NCBI RefSeq assembly: GCF_021155765.1 | Contig: NC_060107.1 | Coordinates: forward strand, 12,448,501 to 12,512,500 | DNA length: 64,000 nt | Direction: 5' to 3' | Source of the DNA: Diprion similis | Lineage: Eukaryota > Arthropoda > Insecta > Hymenoptera > Diprionidae | Notes under the pieces: model-generated | Databases searched by the model: none | What the model saw: only the letters and a program-made list of their open reading frames with translations | What the model was told of the DNA's origin: nothing | Shown here: piece by piece, positions 31,901 through 43,000 of the stretch | Numbering within the stretch: position 1 is the first letter of the stretch | Layout: the number at the start of each line of letters is the position of its first letter | Program-made: the position numbers and the translations under genes

Positions 31901-34900
31901 GGTTGGCAATATCCGTTCAATAAGACCTTAAGAGAGATCTACAGTAAAATTTTGATAACATTAAGATTTTGATTTTTGAATCGACTAAAAAAAATGCGAT
32001 CAAAAATTCCTCCCAACAAATTTTAGATTGTACTAACACGTGTCCGGAAAAAAAATTTCTTCATATTACCATAACCTAAAATTTCTGATCGCATCTTTTT
32101 TAGTCCTTTTAAAAATCAAAATCTCGATATTATCAAAATTTCACTGCAGTCCACCCTCAAGGACCAGAATCAAAGAAATGAGCAACTAAACGGAGCAAAC
32201 GATGGTAAAAACTCACCAATTATAGCTGCTAGTATATCGTCGACACTGGTGAGACCTTCCTGGTTCCGAAACTCGTCGAACAATTCTGTGAATCCTAGGG
32301 GAGTGCTGCCTTGAAATTTTTCGGGTTTCCTAGCGCTGCTATAGTTGAGAAAACTCCCTCTTCTGGGCAGTTCAACCCTAGTCAGCAAGTCGCCACCGTC
32401 CAAGTCGAGATCACTTTGTGCTTTCTTGAGTCGATTTTCCTGCTGCGTGGCGGAGGAAAACGCTGAATCATTTTCCACCCGACCGATTCTCGGAGGTTCA
32501 CTGCCGGCTCTGCTGTTCCCTCGTGGTTTCGGCTGCGAATATTCCACAACGTTAGAACCGAGAATATTCTTGGATGCCGATTTCGTCAGCGAGACGTTCG
32601 ACGCTGAAGATTGTCTTCCGCTGACTTTAGCTCCTTTAGTCTCTTGGCTATTTCGTCCTTTGTACACAACGGAGTTTCTCGAGTACCTGGACGTTCCTTT
32701 TTCGTTATACTCCTCATCTTCGTCCCGATTCAGAGTCAAAATCTTGTCGACGTCCCTGAAGTGCTCCTCGTACACTTGCCTCTGATCTTTACTGCGCTTG
32801 TTCGTCTCATTTTGATCATAGATGCTGTACGAACCCGATATTTGATTGTAGATCCCGTTCAAGTCACTCCTCTCGCTCGTCACACTGCCCGTCCGACTCT
32901 GATAATCCTGTTTCTTCGTCGGCTGCATATTCTCCTGATTCTGATTAACTACGCCGACGCGTTCCTCGCCGATACTGGAAGGCGGTCGTCTGATTCCGCT
33001 ATTCAAGCGATCATCCTTGTCAACATATAGTTTCCTGTCATCCAACTTCCCGGGGGTTCGAGGACCAGGAATTTTCGCCTCAACTCCACTGTACGGAGAA
33101 GCGGAATGTCCTCGAGTGCGAAAGCTGTCCGTAATATCGTTTCGGCTGCTGTTTATTCTTTGGAATATTTCGTACTGATTCTCCTTCCGCCCTGAAGTCA
33201 CCGACTTCGCATAGATCGAGTTGTTCTTATTGTTCTCCTGAAGAACCTTCTGACTGACGTAGTTATTCTCGACCGTAAGCGACAGCGGCAAAGCAGCGCT
33301 CAGGGCGACGGATGACCGGCGACTCCTGGCTTCCAATATGTCCTCCGGCTTGACCTCGACGACCTTTCCGTTTCTTTCGACCAAATTTTCGACACCACTC
33401 GAGCTCCCCTCGTCCTTGGATAGCGAATTCTTCTTTACCCTCGGAGGGCGAACGGGGTGCGGAGCCGTCGGTCTCGGTGGTGGAGGACCGAGGCGGCTTC
33501 TTCCGGTTGGCAGAGCGTCCCGGAAGACGCTGGAGGACAGCGAAGCTGCGGAAGCCAAGCTGACGCGACCGACGCCATTTGCTTGTCTGGGTCGCTGCCG
33601 ATTCGCATCAAGATCGGCGAGCAGCGCCCGGTAAAGTGTGGCGGCTGCTGCCACAGCATCTTCCTCGACCTGACAGACGAAAGCGTGACATTCGAGCAGT
33701 CGCACAGCGCCAGGACGCCGCATGACGACAGCAAAAATCGGCGGACTGGATCGTGCGCCTCTTTTCAAACCCTTCATCGTCCGGTAGAGATCGGCGTGCT
33801 TGTCGTCCCCTCCGGACGGAGAAATCGCGTCGTCACCGACCAGCGGGACGAAGGCGAATTGAACCTCACCTGACCCCAGCCTCTTTGACCTCAAACGCAA
33901 CGCGCTCCAGACCGCGATTCTCCGGAAGGGATTCGTCTTCTCCACCGCCTCGCTCGTTCGGAATGTCAGGCCTCGTCTTGAAACCTCCAGCTCAGCTGGC
34001 AGCGACTCTTCCAGCCGACCCAGAAGGTCTCGAAGGGGTTCCTGAAGACCGCGGACACTCGCTACTCTCCCTCCAACTGGCGCAGCTCCCAAGTATCTCA
34101 CCTGTATTGGAGTGTTCGGTTGTTAGCAGGTTTGTTCACCAAGAAAATATACTTGCGATAATTAGTGTCACTTGTTTTGTTTTTTACTAACGCAAGGGAA
34201 AAGTTTTTTTTTTTTTCTTTTTTTTTGGTTTTTCAGTTTACATTCAACAGGTAATCTTTCTTCGTTAGGGTTCCGTAGATCAAAAGGAAATAACGGAACC
34301 CTTTTTGGATTACTTGGCTGCCCGTTTGTCAAAATTTTTTCTCAGGAACGAGTAGGGGTATCAAGTTGAAATTAATATTAATATTAATACTAAGATCCGT
34401 TCGAAGTGTAAGTGTTCGAAGGTCAAAACCTGTAGAGTACTTCCCGTTGACTTAGAATCATGAAATTTGGAGAGAAGCAAAGTCTCGCAGCACGAATAAA
34501 GGAAGAGTCCGAAAATAGTTAATCTGTAGTTACGGAATCCTCAGGGTGCGAGTTTTATTCGCACTTGTCCAGTTTTTTCACTTTCTTTCATTTGATGACA
34601 CGAATTATTGCTTTGACCACTTTCTTGTTGGATCAAGTAATATGTCTTTGATACGAGGAAAGATTCCTTTCGCCATGTTTAAGATCGTCGCATTCGGTAA
34701 ATTAGTAACTCCTTTCTCCGTGTGCAGCTTGCAATCAAAATACTTTTAGTGCAACCTCCGTAGGTTATAAAGCTTGTGAGGTTTTTCTGGCAACGAATCA
34801 ATGACGTGATCCCTTTAACATCATTAATAATTGCGTTATCGTCATTAGAATTTCCAACTTTCATTTTTTTTTTTCTTTTTTTTTTTATGCCAAATAGATA

Positions 34901-36584
34901 TTGGAATGAAAAATATGTCTGTGGCTGAGCAATATGACATCGCACTAAACGATAATAATTTTAGATAAGTGATATGAACATAAAGAGATAGAAGACTTCG
35001 TGCAAGTTGTTGAATTGTTGTTTTGTTAAGTACATTGAGTTGACGAAGAATGAAATGTATTAGTTAAAAAAAAAGTATCAATGAACATCCGACTCAGTTA
35101 ATATATTAGTATAGTTGGTATTTCGGATTGCAATTATTTTAAACGAAATTCAAATCATTTGACTTCTTTCATCTCCAACGGTAAATTTATTATTTATCAA
35201 CTAGCTTTGTATTCGCAGAATGTATTCGTTTTGTGCATTCTATTTTAGGATCGCGATTATTTCCAGATTCAGGTTTCATAAGATATGTAATACAGCACGG
35301 TGTGCTCTTCATTGAATGAATAAACCGATTTGCGGAAGAGAGTTTAAATTTTCACCTCTTCATTATACTATATATATATATATATATATATATGTATAGA
35401 TATATCCGATGCTTTCGACTTTCTGCTTTATTTAAACGTTTATCTATCAGATATGGCATAAGGATATACACTTGAACTGTATAAAAATTTCGCACGTGAC
35501 GCGGGTTTAAAGTAAAATGAAAGTGGTGCTTAAAAATTCCAACCAGTATAAACCAATACGCTGTAAAGAAAGTCGTGCTTTGATTATACGCGCATCGCTG
35601 TGTGTACTGTAAGCAAATACGCCATTAACGTTGCAGTTTCTTTTTTGTTTAAATATTTTGTTTTTCAATTATTCATTTATTTACGTATATGTCATATCGA
35701 AATCGACAAGTAAATGTTACTTCATGCATAATTAAATATTCAGAATTAAAATAAGTATCTATAGAGTTAACGGATTCGACGTGAAACAAAAAGAATTGGA
35801 AAATCGAGCTCGAAAGAATGAAATTTTTTTTTTACAGTTTGACATTCGCATCGAACAAAAATTGGACTGAAAATCTAATGTAGGTAGCGGAAATTCGGAT
35901 GCACAACTGTAGGTCTTATAATTTCATCATGTCCTTCACAGTTCCATCGTTTTAAGCTCTACGGTCAAACCAATTGCGTTGCGGTTTCACTTATGTTAAT
36001 TAAATTCATCTATTTCACCGTATACAGGAAAAGTCATTAGGGAACAACGAGTTGAATCCGTGGTTTATATTAGATGAATTTTTATGCGCTTGGCAGAGCG
36101 TGGACGGCACGCGATTCCCGGCAAAAAAAAAAAAGAAAACAAAACACACACATGGAAAAAAGAGGAAAACAAACAAAACAAACGACGAAGAAATAGCGCT
36201 TGAGAAGAGAGAAAATCTCCTCAATTTCATACATTAGAATTGTCTAAAAGGTTTAAAAAGCGAGAAACTGGAAAAGAGAACACTCACTGGCAATATGGCG
36301 GCGGCGCATTCCCCTGGGATTCCAGTCTCAGCTTCGACGGATGCGAACATGGCTTCGATTCGAGCTTGGACAGCGCTGTTGACTCGCTTCTGCTCTTCGG
36401 CACCTATTTCGTCCAAATTGTCTAACGTCATCGCGGGCAGATTCACCTCCGCGTACCAGTCTCCCAACGTGGAGCTGCAGACTGAACGCGTGTCTTCGAA
36501 GAGGGCGTCGATCCGCGCCTTGCTGGTCAGCGAAGATTCGGAAGGTGCCCCCGCCAACCGGAAACCGTCTTCGACGACTGACAT
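25958..36584 (-). CDS. PTB/PID-domain adaptor-like protein with cysteine-rich region, five coding exons
   Basis: Exons on the minus strand are 36584-36288, 34101-32217, 29461-29066, 27400-27018 and 26305-25958. All phases agree and the total of 3309 nt encodes 1102 residues. A phosphotyrosine-binding-type fold spans about 97-263: LPVRYLGAAPV at its start, GLQEPLRDLLGRL, then PIFAVVMRRPGAVRLLECHA and VCQVEEDAVAAAATLYRAL as the last helix. The first intron falls at the first PTB strand. Next comes a long disordered Ser/Arg/Asn-rich part, a folded-looking stretch (TSVDDILAAI, then SFNDLKPLYKEFLLKLATTL), a basic patch, and a cysteine-rich exon (about 878-925) with paired CxC and CYC motifs. PTB proteins usually dock membrane receptors. 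I do not know this family's function. The promoter may be near 40 kb, so non-coding 5' exons are likely, and the ATG at 36584 is a best guess (a stop lies upstream in frame). Confidence 0.75.
26570..26938. mobile_element. Long foldback element in the PTB gene (about 370 bp)
   Basis: The arms run about 170 bp each and pair almost throughout: TAAATAAACAAACAAACG on the left with CGTTTGTTTATTGATA on the right, and CTATTCCCACGTTTCCCG inside with CGGGAAACGTGGGAACAC. No ORF of its own is supported. It lies in the intron before the last exon. Confidence 0.85.
27437..27455. repeat. (TA)n microsatellite
   Basis: Short alternating TA run. Confidence 0.8.
27499..27651. mobile_element. Palindromic MITE, copy 2 (about 150 bp)
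   Basis: Terminal inverted repeats of about 20 bp (GGCTATCTATCATGTAAC and its complement at the right end) enclose arms that pair nearly completely. It is the same family as 7103-7250 and is better preserved. Confidence 0.85.
27830..28082. mobile_element. Foldback element (about 250 bp) with CAGGCGGTGCC ends
   Basis: CAGGCGGTGCC at 27830-27840 pairs with GGCACCGCCTG at 28072-28082, and TCGATTTCGACGTTG and ATATCTCCAAATAT continue the left arm with matches on the right. The central loop is AT-rich. No flanking duplication was evident. Confidence 0.8.
30492..30609. mobile_element. Small foldback element (about 118 bp)
   Basis: Arms of about 42 bp: ACTTGCATCAGGAGATTTTT on the left pairs with AAAATCTCCTGACGCAAGT on the right, extended by AT-rich ends. 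Confidence 0.75.
31271..31864. mobile_element. Long foldback element (about 590 bp)
   Basis: Arms of well over 200 bp pair with interruptions: ATGAGATGAAAATC at the left end with ATTTTCATCTTAT at the right, AACCGAGTT with GACTCGGTT, and AATACCTATGGATTTTTTGG with CCAAAAAAATTCATAGG near the centre. It carries no ORF and lies in the intron after exon 2 of the PTB gene. Confidence 0.8.
31924..32164. mobile_element. Foldback element next to a splice donor (about 240 bp)
   Basis: The left arm (GACCTTAAGAGAGATC, AAAATTTTGATAA, ATGCGATCAAAAATT) pairs with the right arm (TTTCTGATCGCATC, TTATCAAAATTTCAC, CCCTCAAGGACC). Its right end is about 50 bp from the exon boundary at 32217. Confidence 0.8.
34267..34541. 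mobile_element. Candidate MITE with AGGGTTCCGTA ends (275 bp)
   Basis: The left end AGGGTTCCGTA is matched by TACGGAATCCT at the right end (10 of 11 paired). A second inverted copy, ACGGAACCCT, sits 25 bp inside the left end. I recall similar AGGGTTCCGTA repeats from other insect genomes. No target duplication is clear. Confidence 0.55.
35367..35398. repeat. (TA)n microsatellite
   Basis: About 30 bases of alternating TA in the first coding intron of the PTB gene. Confidence 0.85.
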
Positions 36585-36800
36585 CTCGCGAAATAAAGGG
36601 AAACCGTATTTCGCGATATTTGATTTATCACGTGAGTCGTTGGATCAAATCTCTTCAACTTCCAGTCGTAGGAAATTCCAAGCCCCTGTCATCACGGTCC
36701 GCGATATGTCAGGTCTCACTAAAAGCAAAAACGATAGTTTCTTAGGTCAAATATGTGCAATTAAAGAATATACGCTTCATTTTTCCTCTCTGTGATTAGA

Positions 36801-36870
36801 TTCTACGGTAAAACCATTCCTGCAAGAGAGCGCAACCATCTGGTGGACGTTTCACGAACTACAGTTATTT
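36801..36870. repeat. Dispersed repeat, second copy
   Basis: Matches 13904-13977 (TTCTACGGTAAAACCATTCC, GAGAGCGCAACCATCTGG, CGTTTCACGAACTACAG). It abuts the TTAA-flanked element that follows. Confidence 0.6.
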
Positions 36871-37450
36871 AACCCTTTCAAGCATGGTGGTAATTCACGT
36901 TCTCACCTTGATTTTCTTGAATTTTTCTAATTTATTCACTTTTTTACATATTCAGATACCGTCTTTTGCACACTTTAGTTACTTTGGTAATGGAAGAATA
37001 TAAAAATACAGTCTAATTAGCATAATTGTTTATAATGTAAGATTTATAAATAAATAAACTAAAAAAAATAACGTTTTTTTCGGAAAAATTCATTTTTGAG
37101 GAATCTGTCCAAGCAAATAACTTGAAATTTAGTGAAAGTGGGTTTTTGGGGTCGTTAATTACGAATCCGAACTCAGATTTTCACAATTCAAAATGGCGGA
37201 TGCAAGACGGCGGCACAAAATTTAGGAAATTGTAGAATTTTGCTGAAAATGACACATAGAGGGTTTTTCGGGTCACTGATTACGAATCCGAACTCAGATT
37301 TTCAAAATTCAAAATTTCCTAAAATTTTCGGCGCCATCTTGAATTTCGCAAATCTGATAGCAAATTCGTAATCAGTAATCCCAAAAACCTCCGTGTGAAA
37401 ATTTTCACGATCATACGATCGTTTAAAAAATGTATGCTTCAAAGGGTTAA
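36869..37450. mobile_element. TTAA-flanked foldback element (about 580 bp)
   Basis: TTAA plus CCCTTTCAAGCAT at the left is mirrored by ATGCTTCAAAGGG plus TTAA at the right (12 of 13 pairs). The interior holds repeated and inverted copies of a block like TTACGAATCCGAACTCAG (about 37167 and 37282) and its complement near 37360. TTAA duplications are typical of piggyBac and Kolobok elements. No transposase is present. Confidence 0.7.
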
Positions 37451-39420
37451 TCACGAAAAATAAATCTTGTGTTTTTTGATGTGTGGTACCTAGTCATATT
37501 TTTGAGGGGACATGATCATCCTTTTTGGCTTAATTCTTAAGTCAATTTTGAATAGTTTTTTTTCTACTACGAAATAGCTCGCAAATGATCAGAAATTATA
37601 AAGCTGAAACTTAGTAGTTCTATATTTATTTAAAGATATAAAAAGAAAATGTGATCCGTAATTGATTAACTTTGCACTCATTTTACTCGAAACGTTTTCC
37701 CACACTTTCCCCACGTTAACGTCGGAACCATTTGTAGCATTGTGATAAAACTTCGTACATGATTTTTGAATTTGATAAAATTCCCAAGAACCTACTGAAT
37801 TTATCGAATTTTAGTTTTGTGTTACTTATAGCTCAGAGTCTAGTTCAAACACATATCGTTCTGATTTCTGCACCGACTACGTACGTATTAAAATAGGTAA
37901 AATTTATTCAAAATCTGATAAATATTAAATCAACCATAAATATAAATATTTTATAATTTTAAAAAATTTTTCAAATATCAAAGCTTGGAATGCACATATA
38001 ATTGGTATTTTTTAGTCGTATAATTGTCCGTTATTAGCCCCCCCCCTCCCCCCTCCCCCGCTGACCAAACTCACACCCTTTAAGTACAACAATAAGTAAT
38101 AATTCCGCAATGAAACAAAAAATTTTTCGATCAATTTCGGACTCTGTATGTTTATGTCTATATTCATAAACCTACATGCACGTGCAGGATAAGATTTATA
38201 ACGGATGGATTCGAACTAAATAAATTATAATAATATTAGTGCCTAATTCCATTAATTCTCGCGCTAAAGGTATAATTTTCTGCTTTGCCATTTGGATTAA
38301 TTATCTAGTAGGTTAATGATTACTTAAATACTTGTTATACGATTGAAAGGCATGGAAATATTTTAATCTTCGTATATACCTACTTACTATTAGCGAATCG
38401 AATGCACGGGTCACTGACACAGAAATTTACTCAGTCAAATGGCGAGACCCCGTTCATTATATGTTTTCTCGGTTCACAGACCCGAATACCATTTTCATTT
38501 AATACGCCTCATCACCATGTCGCAAGTTTCTATAGTAATTTTTTTTTTCATCCATTCCTCTCTTGATTATCAATCTTGAAATATTTTATCCGATTCTAAG
38601 TACGTGACCCAGCGATTGTACAATGATAAATAGTTTAATGTTCATAAGATCGGTACAAAGTACCGTCAGAGAAGTACACTGGGCATGATTAATTACCTTT
38701 ACTGTTTCACAAACATTGACGTCGAGCATGCGTCAGGACGCCAGACTCCGTTATTCTGAATAACATTAATTTTTTAACATCAAATCAACACACTGTACTT
38801 AGACATAAAAGCATAAATCAAAGTAATCGAATCATGGTAGATTATGATATAACTCTGACACAGGTTAGGCTGTACACGTGTATATAATGTACATGATCCT
38901 ATAGTTTCACCAAAGGGCATTGACATTCATCGCATATATATATCTATAATTAAACTTAACAGCACAGTGCTCAGCGATTAAATTTCGCGTCAATATACAC
39001 GAAATTCATTATACCGTTTTCTGTAATTCTCGCTAAACGCTACACGCAAAATAGCGATTATGTGTTGAATTTTTTTATCGATTGGAATCAAACTAATCAT
39101 CAGAGATATTTAATTACAGAATGAAATCAGATAAAAATTATAAACTTGGTTTGATTCCAATGAAACTAATCTTTAACTGAGAACAATTGGAGCCCATACC
39201 AAATCCACGTTCAAATTATATACGATCGTGAAAAATATTGATAAAAAGGAGATCAAATTTGCAACACTTGCTTTTGTGATACTTACGACAAATAGTGTAA
39301 TTCCATACTTTGATTATCTTCATTATTGAAAACTGTTTAAATCCCCTCACTAAATTGTACAACATTAACGCACTGCATGAGTCACAATGTTATTGCTGAA
39401 ACAACTCTGGTCTCGTCTAA
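37451..39420. other. Upstream intergenic or 5' intron of the PTB gene
   Basis: AT-rich with no supported exon on either strand. C-rich tract at 38038-38060. A 12-bp inverted repeat (ATTGGAATCAAAC and its complement) spans about 39080-39172. Confidence 0.4.
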
Positions 39421-39539
39421 TTGAAATTTTTAACTTTTGTTGGAGTACCCCGGCTTGAGAGAATGATAAAAAATGAAAAGAAAAAAAAAAAAGAAACAAT
39501 CAAAAAAAAAAAAAAGAAAAAAGAAATCCGCGAAATCTG

Positions 39540-40090
39540 CGAAATCAAAAGACTTCTTCAGGCGGATCAGGACTGGAAGCCGTGTGACGACGCGTGGTCC
39601 ATCACTGCCGGGAAGGACGCGCGAGGATCGAAAGACTCGAGAGGGATCGACAGGACCGGAGGGAATACTCTTCTGGCTCTTCCGAGGTTGGCGCAACGGT
39701 AGCGAACAGTCGAGTAACGGTACCAAGACACGAAGACGGCACTGGCGGCCATTTTTCGCTGTGCCGTTCGCCTGCTGGCGCTCTGTTCACGGGCGAAGCT
39801 GTGCGGTCGATTCGAGGTACTGTTACTCCAACCACCTCGCTTGATTATGGCTGTCCGTTGCACGCTTGCCCGTTTTTCATCTCGACCCTTGGTGAACTCC
39901 CCTGCCGTAAACGGCCCCTCAAATTCGAATCGTTCCATTTGCGCAGCCGCAGACGCCAGGGTCAACCGTCGAATGAAGATCAGGCACTGCATGTGGGCTC
40001 TACCGATAAAACAGGAAAAACGGTTCGAACCGTGCAGTAAATATTTTGCAATACCGCTAGGTTGTCCAGACGATTGGCTGAGCGTCATTT
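39540..40090 (-). promoter_or_regulatory. CpG-rich segment, likely promoter or 5' exon of the PTB gene
   Basis: This 550-bp stretch stands out from AT-rich surroundings by many CpG dinucleotides and long ORFs in several frames, which is a composition effect. It lies 3 kb upstream of the first coding exon of the minus-strand PTB gene. It includes a 14-bp palindrome ACGGTTCGAACCGT at about 40019-40032. Confidence 0.4.
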
Positions 40091-43000
40091 TTTCACCTTT
40101 CGAACACGTTTCGACTTCGGATATCTGGTTTTTTTTCTGTTAGAATTATCTAGCTGTTGATATTCGTAATTAATGCTGCGTTTGATTTATCGGAAGGCAC
40201 TTAAGTGTTATGTGCGCAGTATAATATTCAGATTATCTGTATAAAATTGAAATAATTAATTTTTTCTACAACTATGACTGCCTTTTTGTGATAACAAAAC
40301 TATTGCCAATTTGATGAGGAAACTTTTTTTGAGAATTAGAAGATAAATATTTTTATTTTAAATTAAATTCAATAAGTTGACAGTAAGTTGTAAAACTGTT
40401 CAGCGCAAGCATTAAGAAAAACAAATTACGACTGTTGATCAATTTGACACGGAATTCTGTATACACCTTTTACCTATATTCCGAAATACTTAAATATGTG
40501 CAAGTCTCCGAATTAACACCAATGTTACTTAGTTATTGACCGCGTTCTTTGATGACCCTGTTACAGCTAAACCCAAAAATCAAGCATAGCTGAGCATTTT
40601 CTGCGGCATGCTTTTTTCAACTTTTATAGTATATTGATTGCATGTCTAGACCAATTTTTCGGGTTCCTAAAAATCGTTGCCTGCATAGATTACACATAAA
40701 ATATACATATGTATAATAATTGACGCCATTGATGTCAGTTCACGACCCAATCAGATTAGGTATACATTTAATTTAAGATTATTCATATATAAGATATACT
40801 CAAAGAAACCGTCACGATTAGTCACACCAAAATATTAGGTACACTAGTTGTGGTACTTACACGAGTAAAGAATTATTGCACAGAATTTTGCAATTCCCAT
40901 GCTATTTACCAATCGTCCTGTGAGTTTTCTCATAGCAAGTTAATTTGGCCTTGTGTCTTTATTCCCCGGTAATCTCCTAAGGAATAAACAATTCAAACCA
41001 CAAAGTTGATTTCGACACGCTGTTGCAGCTCGATGTGACGAACAGGGGATAATCAAGCGAGAAATTGACTCGACCAAGAAAATAGTAATTGGAGCAAACA
41101 GACGAAATTAGTGAGAATACTCGTGGTAAACGTAAACAGTTATATGGAGAGCTGATATGTAACTAATGTGACGATTACTCGTAACGTGTTTGGTATTACT
41201 GACGAACAGTGGTTGTCAAACGGAATGAAACTATGGAATTTTATCTTCGTAGCGTATGTCGAAAAAGCCGGAAGCTGCAAAACGCTATACGAAAAATTGA
41301 GGAAAGTCATTCGAGAATCGAAATGGTCAATTTATACCTTGATATTGTTGAGGATCAGCCTCAGGCCTTGGAGACTCCGTGTAATGACGTGATATGAACC
41401 TGGGTCACGGTCCACCGATTTGAAATATGCTTTTCACGATCTTTTTCCCCATTCCTTTCATCACATCTCTGAAGGTCAGACAAAGCACCAAGCAATGCAT
41501 AATCAAATAGTGAATAACTTTCTTACCTTAGATTTTGCTTAGAATCGGTGCTGTTGGAAGCTTCGATGGGATCAAGCAACCTTGCAAATTTCGAATCGAT
41601 ACATCAACCGGTTCGACTGGATTCGCGATCGTTGTTTGTAACGAAAATAGAGAAGAGTTTCTTCACCATTTTCAAGGCTCGTCATAACTCGAAAAAAGTT
41701 CGGTCAACTTCGTTTTAATTTTGAAAAACCAGCCGGAGCTTTGAATCATACAAATTTCAGTAATAGCTGTCGACTGGTTTAACAAATATGCACACTGAAA
41801 GAACGAGTCAGTTTTATTCAAAAAGCTCGTCGCATTTTTGCATGAGATACAATTGGACAGTGCTGGTTTGCCTGATATATTTACCGATGATAACGTAATT
41901 TAAATACAACTTTTTTTTTTTTTTATTTCCGTTAAAAGTGAAAATTACAAGTGTTACCGGCATTGGAATGTCGGTCGTTTGAGTGTATAAAGATATATCT
42001 TACCATGTGTGCCGTTATAACTCTGTCGTTTTCAATCCGTCGTATAAGCTATAATTTTTATTCAATTGTTGAAAAATATCGATGAATTCTATGGCAAAGG
42101 TTAGAGCGTAATTTGAAAATGAAAGTGACTAAGTAATAACGATTTCCGGTTCGAAACCAAAAGTATGATTGAGTTCAAAACCTTATTGGCACTTCTTCAC
42201 TACAACAAAAACACAGTCCCAAATAAATTTTGTGAAAAAATTGTTTTCTGTGGCTCTGATTTTTTCCGTGAATTTTGGTGTTTGAGAACGAAGAATTTAC
42301 GGGTAAAATCATGATTATATTAGAACCTCCCTCCCTCCTTCATTTTAATGAAGTCAAATCGTAATTCTTCGGGTTTCAAATTACTCGCGTCGCATAAATT
42401 AAGGAATCGTAATCGATAATTATACCTGTTCTATTATTCACACGAGAAAAAACACGGTCAGCCGTCAGCCTGGTTGCATTAGTTTGATTTTTATCCACCA
42501 GATGACGAATTGCAAAGTGACACTCTCAATATATATTTAATTTGTCGTAGTACTTATGATACTAAAAATTACTGAATACCATGTAATGAGAAATAAAGGA
42601 ATATACCAAGTTATAGGATGAATTTTGGAAGTTCACTCGTTTGTCTATACATATGTATAGTTAATGCACGCTTTATGCAATTTCTTTGTGCAAAAGTTGG
42701 TGATTTTCATCTATGCGTACAGTTGCGCACAACGCTTACATACAGTAGAATATATATTGCATAACACTTGGTGAATTCAAAATCGTTGCCTAATATATTC
42801 TCCTGCAGGACAATAGTTTTCATAAGTTTCTTACTGTTCTTGCAGCATAGTTAGAAATCATTATACATATATCTCGCTTCGCTCCCGACTTGCACAACGC
42901 GAGTTGTTCACAACATCGTTTAACTTTTCACGATGTATTATACCAGCGCAACTGTATTCATATATGTTTACACTGCATTACCAACACATTCAGAATGAAT

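Noticed and set aside
32345-34190. Several plus-strand ORFs of 98-146 codons
   Set aside because: All overlap the 1.9-kb minus-strand PTB exon and reflect its GC-rich codon usage.
40019-40032. GGTTCGAACC palindrome as a possible tRNA B box
   Set aside because: No A box, acceptor stem or cloverleaf can be built around it.
39567-40088. 173-codon minus-strand ORF
   Set aside because: It lies in a CpG-rich block with open frames on both strands and has no domain. A promoter or 5' exon is more likely.
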